This document shows, piece after piece, positions 1 through 5,639 of a DNA stretch of 6,715 bases. Position numbers and translations under genes: made by a program. Origin of the DNA: Candidatus Bathyarchaeota archaeon (GTDB lineage Archaea > Thermoproteota > Bathyarchaeia > Bathyarchaeales > Bathyarchaeaceae); contig JAOUPL010000063.1 in assembly GCA_029879825.1 (NCBI GenBank), positions 1 through 6,715 on the forward strand, given 5' to 3'. Under the pieces are notes generated by a model. The model was not told the origin of the DNA. It ran no database searches and saw only the letters and a list, made by a program, of their open reading frames with translations. Numbering within the stretch: position 1 is the stretch's first letter; every line of letters starts with the position of its first letter.

Positions 1-135
1 GGGCCATACGCTTGCAAAAGATGGTACGACATCATCTTCTCCAACGCGCTGAACAATAAGATTGTTAATGATAAGACTTCGTGCATACCGGCTCTCTAGG
101 AGGTTGTGTTTCCATTCACTTAATGGATGTTCCAT
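1..135 (-). CDS. Partial or decayed unrecognised protein, C-terminal side cut by the window edge
   Basis: I do not recognise this protein. From the ATG at 135, 45 codons read without a stop to base 1, beginning MEHPLSEWKHNLLES and continuing through LIVQRVGEDDVVPSF. The residue mix is protein-like, and the frame is longer than any plus-strand reading of the same bases. The frame also stays open upstream of that ATG back to a TAG at 208-210. That extra stretch reads plausibly (for example GDITRDDIFCL), but it has no ATG, GTG or TTG codon. No Shine-Dalgarno sequence precedes the ATG at a usable distance. The gene would therefore either start weakly at 135 or have lost its true 5' end next to the serB leader. 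It would be divergent from serB. A chance open frame remains possible. Confidence 0.35.
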   Translation of the reverse strand, partial: MEHPLSEWKHNLLESRYARSLIINNLIVQRVGEDDVVPSFASVWP

Positions 136-196
136 AAGACAAAATATGTCGTCTCTGGTGATATCTCCCGCAAATTTCCCCGCGCGCGCGCAAAAG

Positions 197-238
197 CTTT
201 TTAGAAGCTAGACATTAACAATGGGCAATCTCAGGAGG
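197..238 (+). promoter_or_regulatory. Putative serB leader: TATA-like box and AGGAGG ribosome binding site
   Basis: A T-rich TATA-like element, CTTTTTAG, lies at 197-204. About 26 bases downstream of its centre a transcript would begin near 226. AGGAGG at 233-238 is a full archaeal Shine-Dalgarno core, 13 bases before the ATG at 252, which supports that start. The ribosome binding site is clear; the TATA call is weak, because the element is interrupted and sits inside a small inverted repeat (AGCTT/AAGCT, 195-209). Confidence 0.4.
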
Positions 239-251
239 AAAAAACGTCAAC

Positions 252-1460
252 ATGCCCATGAACTTCGCCATGATCACAGCTACAGGAAAGGACAAGCCAG
301 GTTTGACCGCGGAGATTACAGACGTCATAGCCCGCGCAAACGGGAACATCGTTGACATTGAAGCTTTCAGCATGAGAGGCCTCTTCGCCATTTTCATGAT
401 AGTGGACTGCCGCTCCATTACGATACCCTTTGAGAGCCTTGAATCTCAGCTTCTAGACATTGGAAGGGAAATAGGCTTGGAAGTCATCATAGAACCCTAT
501 GTAGCGGGACGACGGAAGAGCGGCAAAAAACTCGTGTTCTTAACAACCCTTGGAAAGGACAGACCAGGCATTGTGGCAAGAATTTCGAGGTTCCTCTCCC
601 AAAGCAAAGCAAACATAGAGCGGATACGGATGATCGCTTACGCTGAATTGAATGCCATGGAAATACTGATCGACATCAACGACATCTCCTTGTCTCTTGA
701 GAACTTCAAAAAAAATCTAGATAAAGCGTGTGAAGACGTTGGACAGGACGTGGTCTTCCAAACAGAAACCGTTTTCCGAAGGCCCAAGAGACTAATAGTC
801 TTCGATGTGGACGGCACACTAATCGACTCCGAAATGATCGATGAGTTAGCTAAGGCAGCCGGAGTCGGCAGAAAAGTGAGCGAGATCACATTGAGGGCGA
901 TGAACGGTGAAATTGAATTCAAACAAGCCTTAATGGAAAGAGCAAGGCTACTGAAAGGCCTGGACGTCGAGGTTCTTGAAACTATAGCCGAAAACCTACA
1001 GATAACCCCCAGCGCGGAAGAACTGATAAACGCGCTAAAGGCCTTAGGATATAAAATTGCCCTAATCTCAGGAGGCTTCACACACTTTGTTGAAAAGATC
1101 AAGGAAAAACTCGGCATCGACTATGCGTACGCCAACAGACTCGTTATCAAAGACGGAAAACTAACTGGCGAGCTGGTAAAGCCAATAATCGATGCTGAAC
1201 GAAAGGCCAAGTTGATACGTGATATAGCTGAGAAAGAAAACCTCTTGATGGAAGAAATAGTTGCTGTAGGAGACGGAGCAAACGACAGATTTATGCTCCA
1301 AAACTCAGGATTGGGAATAGCGCTTTATCCTAAAGAGATCCTACAGAAAGTGGCAGACGGTATAATAACAAAGGAGAACCTCGCGGGCATTCTCTACTGT
1401 CTAGGTGCACCAGAAGAGAAGTTAGAGAAAGTAGTTGTTTCCAAGAGACACAAAAAATGA
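252..1460 (+). CDS. serB: Phosphoserine phosphatase with two N-terminal ACT domains
   Basis: This enzyme hydrolyses L-phosphoserine to serine and phosphate, the last step of the phosphorylated serine pathway, in the cytoplasm. Two ACT domains come first (about residues 4-78 and 93-168), each with a GKDxPG loop (12-17 and 101-106), the usual amino-acid-binding turn. A HAD phosphatase domain follows (about 180-390). Its motif I is DVDGT, with nucleophile D185 and acid D187. E194, F223 and R230 match the substrate-binding residues of the M. jannaschii enzyme by my alignment. Motif II is SGG (273-275), the motif III lysine is K318, and motif IV is GDGAND (D341, N344, D345). The length of 402 residues fits the ACT-ACT-PSP class, such as mycobacterial SerB2. 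The position after the second Asp is Gly, where most SerB proteins have Ser. The start at 252 follows AGGAGG; Met at 258 is an alternative. The ACT pair suggests allosteric control by serine or another amino acid (inference). Confidence 0.93.
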   Translation: MPMNFAMITATGKDKPGLTAEITDVIARANGNIVDIEAFSMRGLFAIFMIVDCRSITIPFESLESQLLDIGREIGLEVIIEPYVAGRRKSGKKLVFLTTLGKDRPGIVARISRFLSQSKANIERIRMIAYAELNAMEILIDINDISLSLENFKKNLDKACEDVGQDVVFQTETVFRRPKRLIVFDVDGTLIDSEMIDELAKAAGVGRKVSEITLRAMNGEIEFKQALMERARLLKGLDVEVLETIAENLQITPSAEELINALKALGYKIALISGGFTHFVEKIKEKLGIDYAYANRLVIKDGKLTGELVKPIIDAERKAKLIRDIAEKENLLMEEIVAVGDGANDRFMLQNSGLGIALYPKEILQKVADGIITKENLAGILYCLGAPEEKLEKVVVSKRHKK

Positions 1461-1540
1461 AACCGCAAGACTGCGCACGCTTTGAATTTGTCCGCTTCAG
1501 CAAGCAAGAGTGTTTTGCCATCTACACAAAACGGAAGTAG

Positions 1541-1552
1541 AGTAGTATATAG
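1541..1552 (+). promoter_or_regulatory. Possible distal TATA box upstream of the acyl-CoA dehydrogenase
   Basis: AGTAGTATATAG contains a TATA-like core at 1545-1552 in the 224-base gap after serB. It would start a transcript near 1575 and give a leader of about 110 bases, so it is less likely than the box near 1631 to drive the dehydrogenase. No small gene with a convincing start was seen in this gap. Confidence 0.2.
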
Positions 1553-1623
1553 AGACGAAAGTAGCTGTATCCGCCAAAATACATTGTCTTCTGAGGGCCA
1601 ACAGAAAAAGAACAGCGATTGCG

Positions 1624-1676
1624 CAAAAAGGATTAAATCATAGAACCCCATCTTGTTTCAACATCATTATGAGGGA
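1624..1676 (+). promoter_or_regulatory. Putative promoter and ribosome binding site of the acyl-CoA dehydrogenase
   Basis: An A-rich BRE-like stretch, CAAAAAG (1624-1630), abuts a TATA-like GATTAAAT (1631-1638), placing a start site near 1661. GAGGGA at 1671-1676 is a good ribosome binding site 8 bases before the ATG at 1685. The layout suggests transcription separate from serB. It is read from sequence only. Confidence 0.4.
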
Positions 1677-1684
1677 GAAACAAA

Positions 1685-2926
1685 ATGGTTTTAGAAACAA
1701 ACATTCTACTCACTGAAGAAGAGGCCAAACTCAGAGACGAAATCAAAGACTTCGTAAAGAGCATTGACCCCGACTACATGAGGGCGATGGAAGCCGAAGA
1801 GATCGACTACCCCAAAGAAGCTCTAAAAGAGATGGCTAGGCGAAAGATACTTGGACTTAGGTTCCCGAGAAAGTATGGGGGAAGAGAGCTAAACTGGGTC
1901 TCAGACTGCTTGGCCGTGGAGGAAATCTCAGTTATGGGGCCTGGACTTGGTTGCGTCTACTCCATGCCAATTATTGTGGGTGAGGCTTTGACTGCCTTTG
2001 GAACAGAGGAGCAAAAGAAAAAATACCTCATACCCATCTTGAAGGGAGAAATAACCTCCGCTGAAGGGCTGACAGAGCCTCGAGGCGGCTCAGACTTCTT
2101 CGGAACCATAACCACGGCGGAGAAACATAATGGAATCTACGTACTTAATGGTGAGAAACGCTTCATTGCAGGGGCCGTAGTAGCTGACCTGTTCCTTCTC
2201 TACGCCAGAACCGATCCTAAGGCTCCAGGCAATCAGGCTCTAAGCGCCTTTCTTGTAGAGAAAGACATGGGTGTGGAAATTGCAGAAAGATACGGGCTAA
2301 TGGGCTTCCATGGTATGGGAACCGCGAGAATCCTTTTGAAGGATGTGGAGGTCCCTGAGGAAAACCTCTTGCTCGGAGAGAATACAGGCGCCTTGGTTTT
2401 CAACCGCATGATGGTTCCAGAAAGATTGACGTCAGCCGCAGGTTCCCTAGGTATGAGAGCGGTTCTGGAAACAGCTATGAAATACAGTGACAAGAGAAAG
2501 GCCTTCGGAGCCAAAATCAGACGATTTGAGGGCGTAAGCTTCAAGGTGGCTGAATGCCTAACCAAGCTGGACGCGGCACGCGGTCTAGTTCATATTGCAG
2601 CGAAGCACGCTGACTTGGATCCGGACGCAAGGGAAACGAGGAGACTTGTTTCTGAGGCCAAACTCTTCGCTACGCAAACAGCTTGGGAAGTCGTGAACGA
2701 CGCCATGCAAATCTTAGGCGGGATAGGATACACCTACGTCTACCCCGTTGAGAAGGCGCTTCGAGACACTAGGCTAGGATTGATTTGGACAGGTTCCAAC
2801 GAAGTCATGAAGATGCTAGTTCAACACGAAGCCTACAAAAAACTTTTAGCTGAAGAAGGCAAAGACCGAGACTTAGAGTTAGATGCCATAGAAGCACATA
2901 AGGTGGCTGAGAAAGTCTTCGAGTAA
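1685..2926 (+). CDS. Acyl-CoA dehydrogenase, FAD-dependent, with the catalytic Glu in the isovaleryl-CoA dehydrogenase position
   Basis: This flavoenzyme should introduce a trans-2,3 double bond into an acyl-CoA and pass electrons to an electron-transfer flavoprotein; it is cytoplasmic and usually a tetramer. At 413 residues it has normal family length: an N-terminal helical domain (about 1-120), a beta domain (about 121-235) and a C-terminal helical domain (about 236-390). The first family signature is intact at 128-140 (GLTEPRGGSDFFG). R271-K-A-F-G275 is the FAD-contacting RxxFG motif, and GGIGYTYVYPVEK (345-357) matches the second signature region except for Val where an acidic residue is usual. 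The loop that normally reads YEGT, carrying the base of medium- and short-chain enzymes, is W368-T369-G370, so that Glu is absent. E246 in VPERLTSAAG aligns with Glu254 of isovaleryl-CoA dehydrogenase and is the likely base. The substrate cannot be named; branched- or long-chain acyl-CoA is a guess. No ETF or thiolase gene is in the window. GAGGGA supports the start. Confidence 0.92.
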   Translation: MVLETNILLTEEEAKLRDEIKDFVKSIDPDYMRAMEAEEIDYPKEALKEMARRKILGLRFPRKYGGRELNWVSDCLAVEEISVMGPGLGCVYSMPIIVGEALTAFGTEEQKKKYLIPILKGEITSAEGLTEPRGGSDFFGTITTAEKHNGIYVLNGEKRFIAGAVVADLFLLYARTDPKAPGNQALSAFLVEKDMGVEIAERYGLMGFHGMGTARILLKDVEVPEENLLLGENTGALVFNRMMVPERLTSAAGSLGMRAVLETAMKYSDKRKAFGAKIRRFEGVSFKVAECLTKLDAARGLVHIAAKHADLDPDARETRRLVSEAKLFATQTAWEVVNDAMQILGGIGYTYVYPVEKALRDTRLGLIWTGSNEVMKMLVQHEAYKKLLAEEGKDRDLELDAIEAHKVAEKVFE

Positions 2927-2945
2927 AGAATACCCCTCTGAAAAT

Positions 2946-2957
2946 CCTCTCTTTTTT
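2946..2957 (+). terminator. Oligo-T terminator of the acyl-CoA dehydrogenase
   Basis: The pyrimidine run CCTCTCTTTTTT ends in six T's at 2952-2957, 26-31 bases past the stop codon. Archaeal RNA polymerase commonly terminates at such runs without a hairpin, and none is needed here. Confidence 0.5.
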
Positions 2958-3039
2958 CCGAGCTTGCGCAAATTCTATCTTTCTAAGAGTTCTCAAAAAC
3001 CGAGGACAAACTTACGTGAAAGAGGAGTGTAACAGGCGG

Positions 3040-3145
3040 ATGGACAAAGAACATAGAGTTATACTTGAATACATGGAGCAGTGCCAGTAGAGAAGCCTAC
3101 GCTGATGCTATCGAAAACGCAAGGAAAACGAAAAACAGCGAATAA
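3040..3145 (+). pseudogene. Possible frameshifted mini-gene
   Basis: AGGAG at 3023-3027 lies 12 bases before the ATG at 3040, much as in serB. The frame reads MDKEHRVILEYMEQCQ and stops at TAG. The plus-one frame then continues in a similar hydrophilic, helical style (SREAYADAIENARKTKNSE) to a TAA at 3143-3145. One base change in length around 3085-3095 would join them into a helical protein of about 35 residues. I do not recognise it, and two short chance frames remain quite possible. Confidence 0.22.
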
Positions 3146-3154
3146 CTCCGAACC

Positions 3155-3162
3155 TTATATAA
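3155..3162 (+). promoter_or_regulatory. Strong TATA box without an obvious downstream gene
   Basis: CCTTATATAATT (3153-3164) contains a near-consensus archaeal TATA box at 3155-3162 and would place a transcription start near 3185. No convincing start codon follows before the T-rich stretch at 3308-3317, so the product, if any, may be a non-coding RNA or a long leader. Confidence 0.35.
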
Positions 3163-3310
3163 TTACAAAAAGCCCAAGGGTCTGCCGCATTAACATTGAT
3201 CAAAAAGAGAACAAGAAACGATTTCTTATGCCTTCTTTTCTTTGAAAAAGATGTTCTAGATTGCTAACCGCCTAGCCTGTTCAAGATATCCCCTCAGAAG
3301 TGGAATTATT

Positions 3311-3326
3311 TCTTTTTCGAAAAAGA
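3311..3326. repeat. Perfect 16-bp palindrome TCTTTTTCGAAAAAGA
   Basis: The left half TCTTTTTC is the exact reverse complement of GAAAAAGA with no spacer. A related shorter inverted repeat, TCTTT-GAA-AAAGA, lies at 3239-3251, about 70 bases upstream. Two copies of the same half-site in a promoter-rich gap suggest binding sites for a dimeric regulator. An AT-rich low-complexity origin is also possible. Confidence 0.5.
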
Positions 3327-3468
3327 CGAAACAAACCGAATTCAAGAAATATTTAAGTAAACGACGCAAAAAGAGCCCCCAGAAATGTTCCCAAAACGTC
3401 TTTCATATGCTCAATTCCCTTGGAGATCATTGCAGAAAGAGCGAACGATAATCGTATGCTGGTGCAGG

Positions 3469-3478
3469 TTTAAATAAT
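3469..3478 (+). promoter_or_regulatory. Putative TATA box of the metallo-beta-lactamase-fold gene
   Basis: TTTAAATAAT at 3469-3478 is a TATA-like box, which would put the transcript start near 3499 and leave a leader of about 17 bases to the GTG at 3517 or 29 bases to the ATG at 3529. The short GGTGTGA sequence at 3514-3520 could pair weakly with the 16S tail and would favour ATG 3529. Confidence 0.4.
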
Positions 3479-3516
3479 AATGAGTGTTGTTCTAAAATGC
3501 TGCTATAGAAAGTGGT

Positions 3517-4428
3517 GTGAAGGCTTTGATGGATTCAGACTTTGAAATTAACGAGCACTGCTACCAGATAGATACGAAGCAATGGACTTTGCCAAAAGTT
3601 GGAGTAGTCTACGCTGTCAAGAGCGAGAAAACCTTCCTTATAGACACGGGGACAAGTCAAACAAACGAAAAAATCCTGAGTACGCTCGAGGAGTTCAAGA
3701 TAACCCCAGAGTCCATAAACACCATAATCGTAACTCACGAGCACTACGACCACGGGGCTGGAGCAATAGGACTCCTTAAGAAGATGCCCAACGCGTTCGT
3801 TTCCGCTTCTGAAAAAACAGCCGAAATATTGAGAAACCCAACAGAGTTTTTCGAAACAACCAAAAGACACTACGGCGACGCTGCTGTGCTTGTGAGCGAC
3901 TACCCTCCAGTTCGCGATGTTCAGGTAGTTGAGGAAGGGAACAGATTCGACCTTGGGAGCGGCGTCTCACTTGAAGTTGTAGCTCTTCCAGGGCACACCC
4001 CTGGGAGCATAGGGCTCTTTGAGCCGAAAACGAAGACATTCTTCGCTGGGGACGCTGTGTGTAACTACAATGAGGAGTTCGAGTTCTACATGCCCCCGTC
4101 GTTCCCTGAACTCTTCGACTACGAAAACTACCTCAAATCCTTAGATAAGATGCAAGGGATAGACTTCGAGTACCTCTGCATGGGACACTTCGGCACCCAG
4201 AAGCAACCTAAGGCCAAGCAAATCATCAAGAAGGCGGCTGAGGTTGCTAAGGAGTGGAAGGACATTATAGTAGATATCTACGGGAAGACGAAGAGTGAAG
4301 CGCGGGTCTACAACGCCCTCTTGGAGAGGGCCGGAGACAATGAGTACATTAAGAGCTTTCCAGACTTCATAAGGAGAAGTATTCTCGGCCAGCTCATAAG
4401 AGGCTATGTGCTGTCGCTAAAGCTTTAA
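3517..4428 (+). CDS. Metallo-beta-lactamase-fold hydrolase (glyoxalase II-like superfamily)
   Basis: A cytoplasmic metal-dependent hydrolase with no signal peptide. All binuclear metal ligands are visible: THEHYDHG with H74, H76, D78 and H79; H160 in LPGHTPGS; D179 in FAGDA; and H224 in CMGHFG. The strand IDTGTS (42-47) before the first motif is also typical. The metallo-beta-lactamase core covers about residues 15-228. A helical C-terminal tail of about 75 residues follows and probably covers the active site or forms the dimer, as in many archaeal glyoxalase II-like proteins. The substrate cannot be read from sequence; a thioester, lactone or phosphoester are all possible, so I give no gene symbol. 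The start is uncertain: GTG at 3517 has no good ribosome binding site, and ATG at 3529, four codons later, is an equal choice. It is transcribed alone, converging on the yjbQ-like gene 112 bases downstream. Confidence 0.9.
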   Translation: MKALMDSDFEINEHCYQIDTKQWTLPKVGVVYAVKSEKTFLIDTGTSQTNEKILSTLEEFKITPESINTIIVTHEHYDHGAGAIGLLKKMPNAFVSASEKTAEILRNPTEFFETTKRHYGDAAVLVSDYPPVRDVQVVEEGNRFDLGSGVSLEVVALPGHTPGSIGLFEPKTKTFFAGDAVCNYNEEFEFYMPPSFPELFDYENYLKSLDKMQGIDFEYLCMGHFGTQKQPKAKQIIKKAAEVAKEWKDIIVDIYGKTKSEARVYNALLERAGDNEYIKSFPDFIRRSILGQLIRGYVLSLKL

Positions 4429-4453
4429 CCCGTTGAACCAACAATGCACGCGT

Positions 4454-4467
4454 GTAAAATTAAACTC
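4454..4467 (-). terminator. Possible T-rich terminator of the yjbQ-like gene
   Basis: The plus-strand sequence GTAAAATTAAACTC reads GAGTTTAATTTTAC on the minus strand, a T-rich stretch 74-87 bases past the stop at 4541. It lies in the 112-base convergent gap. It is a weak call, since the T run is interrupted. Confidence 0.2.
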
Positions 4468-4540
4468 AATGTTAACGCGTTCTCTTCCGCTCCCTGAGAC
4501 TTGTTTATTCCCTACCGCGAATCAGCACCAGAGGCGTCGT

Positions 4541-4951
4541 CTACTCACCAATTGCCTGCATAATCACTGTTCTTTGTCGGGGGTAAACGTCGGTTTCCAC
4601 AAAAACGAGAGACTGCCACGTACCCAAAACCACGCGTCCGTCGACCACGGGCAACGTTTTGTCTGGGCACAGAAGCATTGATCTGAGGTGGGAATGGGCG
4701 TTAGATGGATGTCGATAGCCGGCATGTTTGGGAATTATTTTTTCAAGAAAATCTTTGATATCGCTGTCGAGGCTAGGTTCATGTTCGGTTAAAATGATGA
4801 CGCCAGTAGCGTGGGGAGCGAAAACATGAATCAACCCATTTCTGATCCCTGACCTATTCACAATCTCCCTAACCTTACTGGTGAGGTCTATGAACTCTAT
4901 TTCCCTCTTGGTGGAAAACGTAAAGCTCTGGTTGAAAATTTCCATTTTCAT
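4541..4951 (-). CDS. yjbQ: YjbQ/UPF0047 family protein
   Basis: A small cytoplasmic single-domain protein of 136 residues, the usual length for the family. Bacterial members have been linked to a secondary thiamine-phosphate synthase activity; the true cellular reaction is unsettled, so only the family is certain. Family features are plain: APHATG (45-50), TEHEPSLDSD (55-64), RHPSNAHSHLRS (80-91) with H81, H86 and H88, and TLPVVDGRVVLGTWQS (99-114) followed by VFVETD. C95 sits where I would expect Gly in the usual LLGP turn. The reverse complement of 4956-4962 gives GAAGGAG, four bases before the ATG at 4951 and ten before the ATG at 4945, so either Met may be used and the second has the better spacing. 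It converges on the metallo-hydrolase gene, and nothing nearby ties it to thiamine synthesis. Confidence 0.93.
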   Translation of the reverse strand: MKMEIFNQSFTFSTKREIEFIDLTSKVREIVNRSGIRNGLIHVFAPHATGVIILTEHEPSLDSDIKDFLEKIIPKHAGYRHPSNAHSHLRSMLLCPDKTLPVVDGRVVLGTWQSLVFVETDVYPRQRTVIMQAIGE

Positions 4952-4962
4952 TTTTCTCCTTC
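4952..4962 (-). promoter_or_regulatory. Ribosome binding site of the yjbQ-like gene
   Basis: On the minus strand GAAGGAGAAAA runs directly into ATGAAAATG. The GGAG core lies 4 bases from the first ATG and 10 bases from the second, which makes the start ambiguous by two codons. Confidence 0.6.
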
Positions 4963-5033
4963 AATAAAAGACTTTCATTCATTAAGAGTAAAAAACATTA
5001 CCGCTGGAAGTGGAGATCGGATGCTACCCGTGA

Positions 5034-5374
5034 ATGGGCTTCAGTCGAACGCTATCGCGACTTGAAAGGCTGGAACAGATTTGAACTTGGGGAAACCGAT
5101 CGTTCAGCTGAAAGAGCACACCAAGCTGTTGGAGGCTACTTAGTCCAAAGAAATTCCTAAAACGCCTAGGCGAGAAAGCTGAAGGAGGAGTGGTGAGTGT
5201 CTCGCCCAACTTTAAGGGAAACTCGTTGATGCTTTTGTATCCACTTGACATGAGAATCGCTGGCATGACGTTGGCATAAACAGATTGGGAAAGGTTGCTC
5301 GCTTGTCCTCGGGACGATTTGTGATCAGAGGTGATGAATTTATAGTTCTGAAAGAAGCTTATTTCGAGCTTTAA
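5034..5374 (+). pseudogene. Probable frameshifted small gene, unrecognised
   Basis: No single frame is open here, yet protein-like segments follow each other in two alternating plus-strand frames. An ATG at 5034 begins MGFSRTLSRLERLEQI and stops at 5082-5084. The neighbouring frame then reads LNLGKPIVQLKEHTKLLEAT to a TAG at 5141. The first frame resumes with SPKKFLKRLGEKAEGGVVSV and continues through NSLMLLYPLDMRIAG to a TAA at 5277. The second frame then gives INRLGKVARLSSGRFVI and ends FIVLKEAYFEL with TAA at 5372-5374. Joined, this would be a protein of about 113 residues with a charged helical start and a beta-rich end. At least three frame changes are needed, so it is either decayed or affected by sequence errors. 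A Shine-Dalgarno-like GGAG (5012-5015) precedes it. The longest minus-strand reading is Ser/Arg/Pro-rich and looks like a shadow. Confidence 0.42.
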
Positions 5375-5639
5375 TGTTGAGAGTAGATCTTTCTGCAGTC
5401 AGTAACGTAGGCAAAACTATTCGTTTTTCCCTATCTCTAATGTATAAGCTAGACAAGCTAGTGATATCAGTGCTATACGTATTACTTTCATTTATTGATG
5501 TCACCAATGCTAACCAAAGCCCTGAAGACAGAAGTGAGCGAGTTGTTTGGATACGAAAGCATCAACAGAACTCCCTAAAATTCCGCGTTTAATGAAAAGA
5601 TTAATAGGGGAATGAACGAAACCGAGAGCAGAGGTGTTT
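5375..5639. other. Stretch without a defensible gene
   Basis: A 72-codon plus frame (5374-5592) exists, but its composition is poor and it overlaps the stop of the decayed gene. A second frame from ATG 5498 reads MSPMLTKALKTEVSELFGYE and stops at TAA 5576, then stays open in the same frame to TGA 5693. That may be another remnant with one stop mutation, or chance. A TATA-like AGATTAAT lies at 5598-5605. Otherwise I see nothing firm. Confidence 0.4.
5598..5636 (+). promoter_or_regulatory. Putative promoter and GAGGTG ribosome binding site of the CPEC mini-protein
   Basis: TATA-like AGATTAAT at 5598-5605 would start a transcript near 5628. GAGGTG at 5631-5636 matches the archaeal anti-Shine-Dalgarno tail exactly, but it lies only 3 bases from the ATG at 5640, so spacing is short. 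Confidence 0.35.

Larger units (their letters stand above)
2927..3516. other. Long intergenic gap with regulatory-looking elements and no intact gene
   Basis: These 590 bases contain no ORF I can defend as an intact protein gene. In order they hold the oligo-T terminator, a possible frameshifted mini-gene (3040-3145), a strong TATA box (3155-3162) without a matching coding start, two TCTTT/AAAGA inverted repeats (3239-3251 and the perfect palindrome 3311-3326), and the promoter of the next gene. A frame of about 63 codons is open between roughly 3260 and 3450, but it has no start codon until near its end and a poor composition, so I do not call it. A small non-coding RNA transcribed from the 3155 TATA box is possible. 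Confidence 0.5.

Noticed and set aside
638..1117. 159-codon minus-strand open frame inside serB
   Set aside because: It is antisense to a well-supported enzyme, Ser-rich and free of recognisable motifs; it is a shadow of the SerB codon pattern.
2233..2565. 110-codon minus-strand open frame inside the acyl-CoA dehydrogenase
   Set aside because: It is antisense to a family-signature-bearing gene and has no plausible domain.
3535..4039. Two minus-strand open frames inside the metallo-hydrolase gene
   Set aside because: All metal ligands of the plus-strand protein are intact, and the antisense products are low-quality, with Gln/Arg/Ser or Cys/Phe runs.
4433..4681. 82-codon plus-strand frame after the metallo-hydrolase
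   Set aside because: It overlaps the conserved C-terminal part of the yjbQ-like gene in antisense and has no ribosome site.
252..4951. A single operon or pathway linking serB, the dehydrogenase, the hydrolase and yjbQ
   Set aside because: Gaps of 224 and 590 bases, separate promoter-like elements and opposite orientation argue against co-transcription, and the chemistry does not connect.
5024..5266. 80-codon minus-strand frame upstream of the yjbQ-like gene
   Set aside because: Its Ser/Arg/Pro-rich composition is shadow-like, while the plus-strand segments of the same bases read like an ordinary protein; a tandem gene with yjbQ is therefore less likely.
5374..5592. 72-codon plus-strand frame starting on the TAATG junction after the decayed gene
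   Set aside because: The stop-start overlap is tempting as translational coupling, but the composition is poor and there is no ribosome site or motif.
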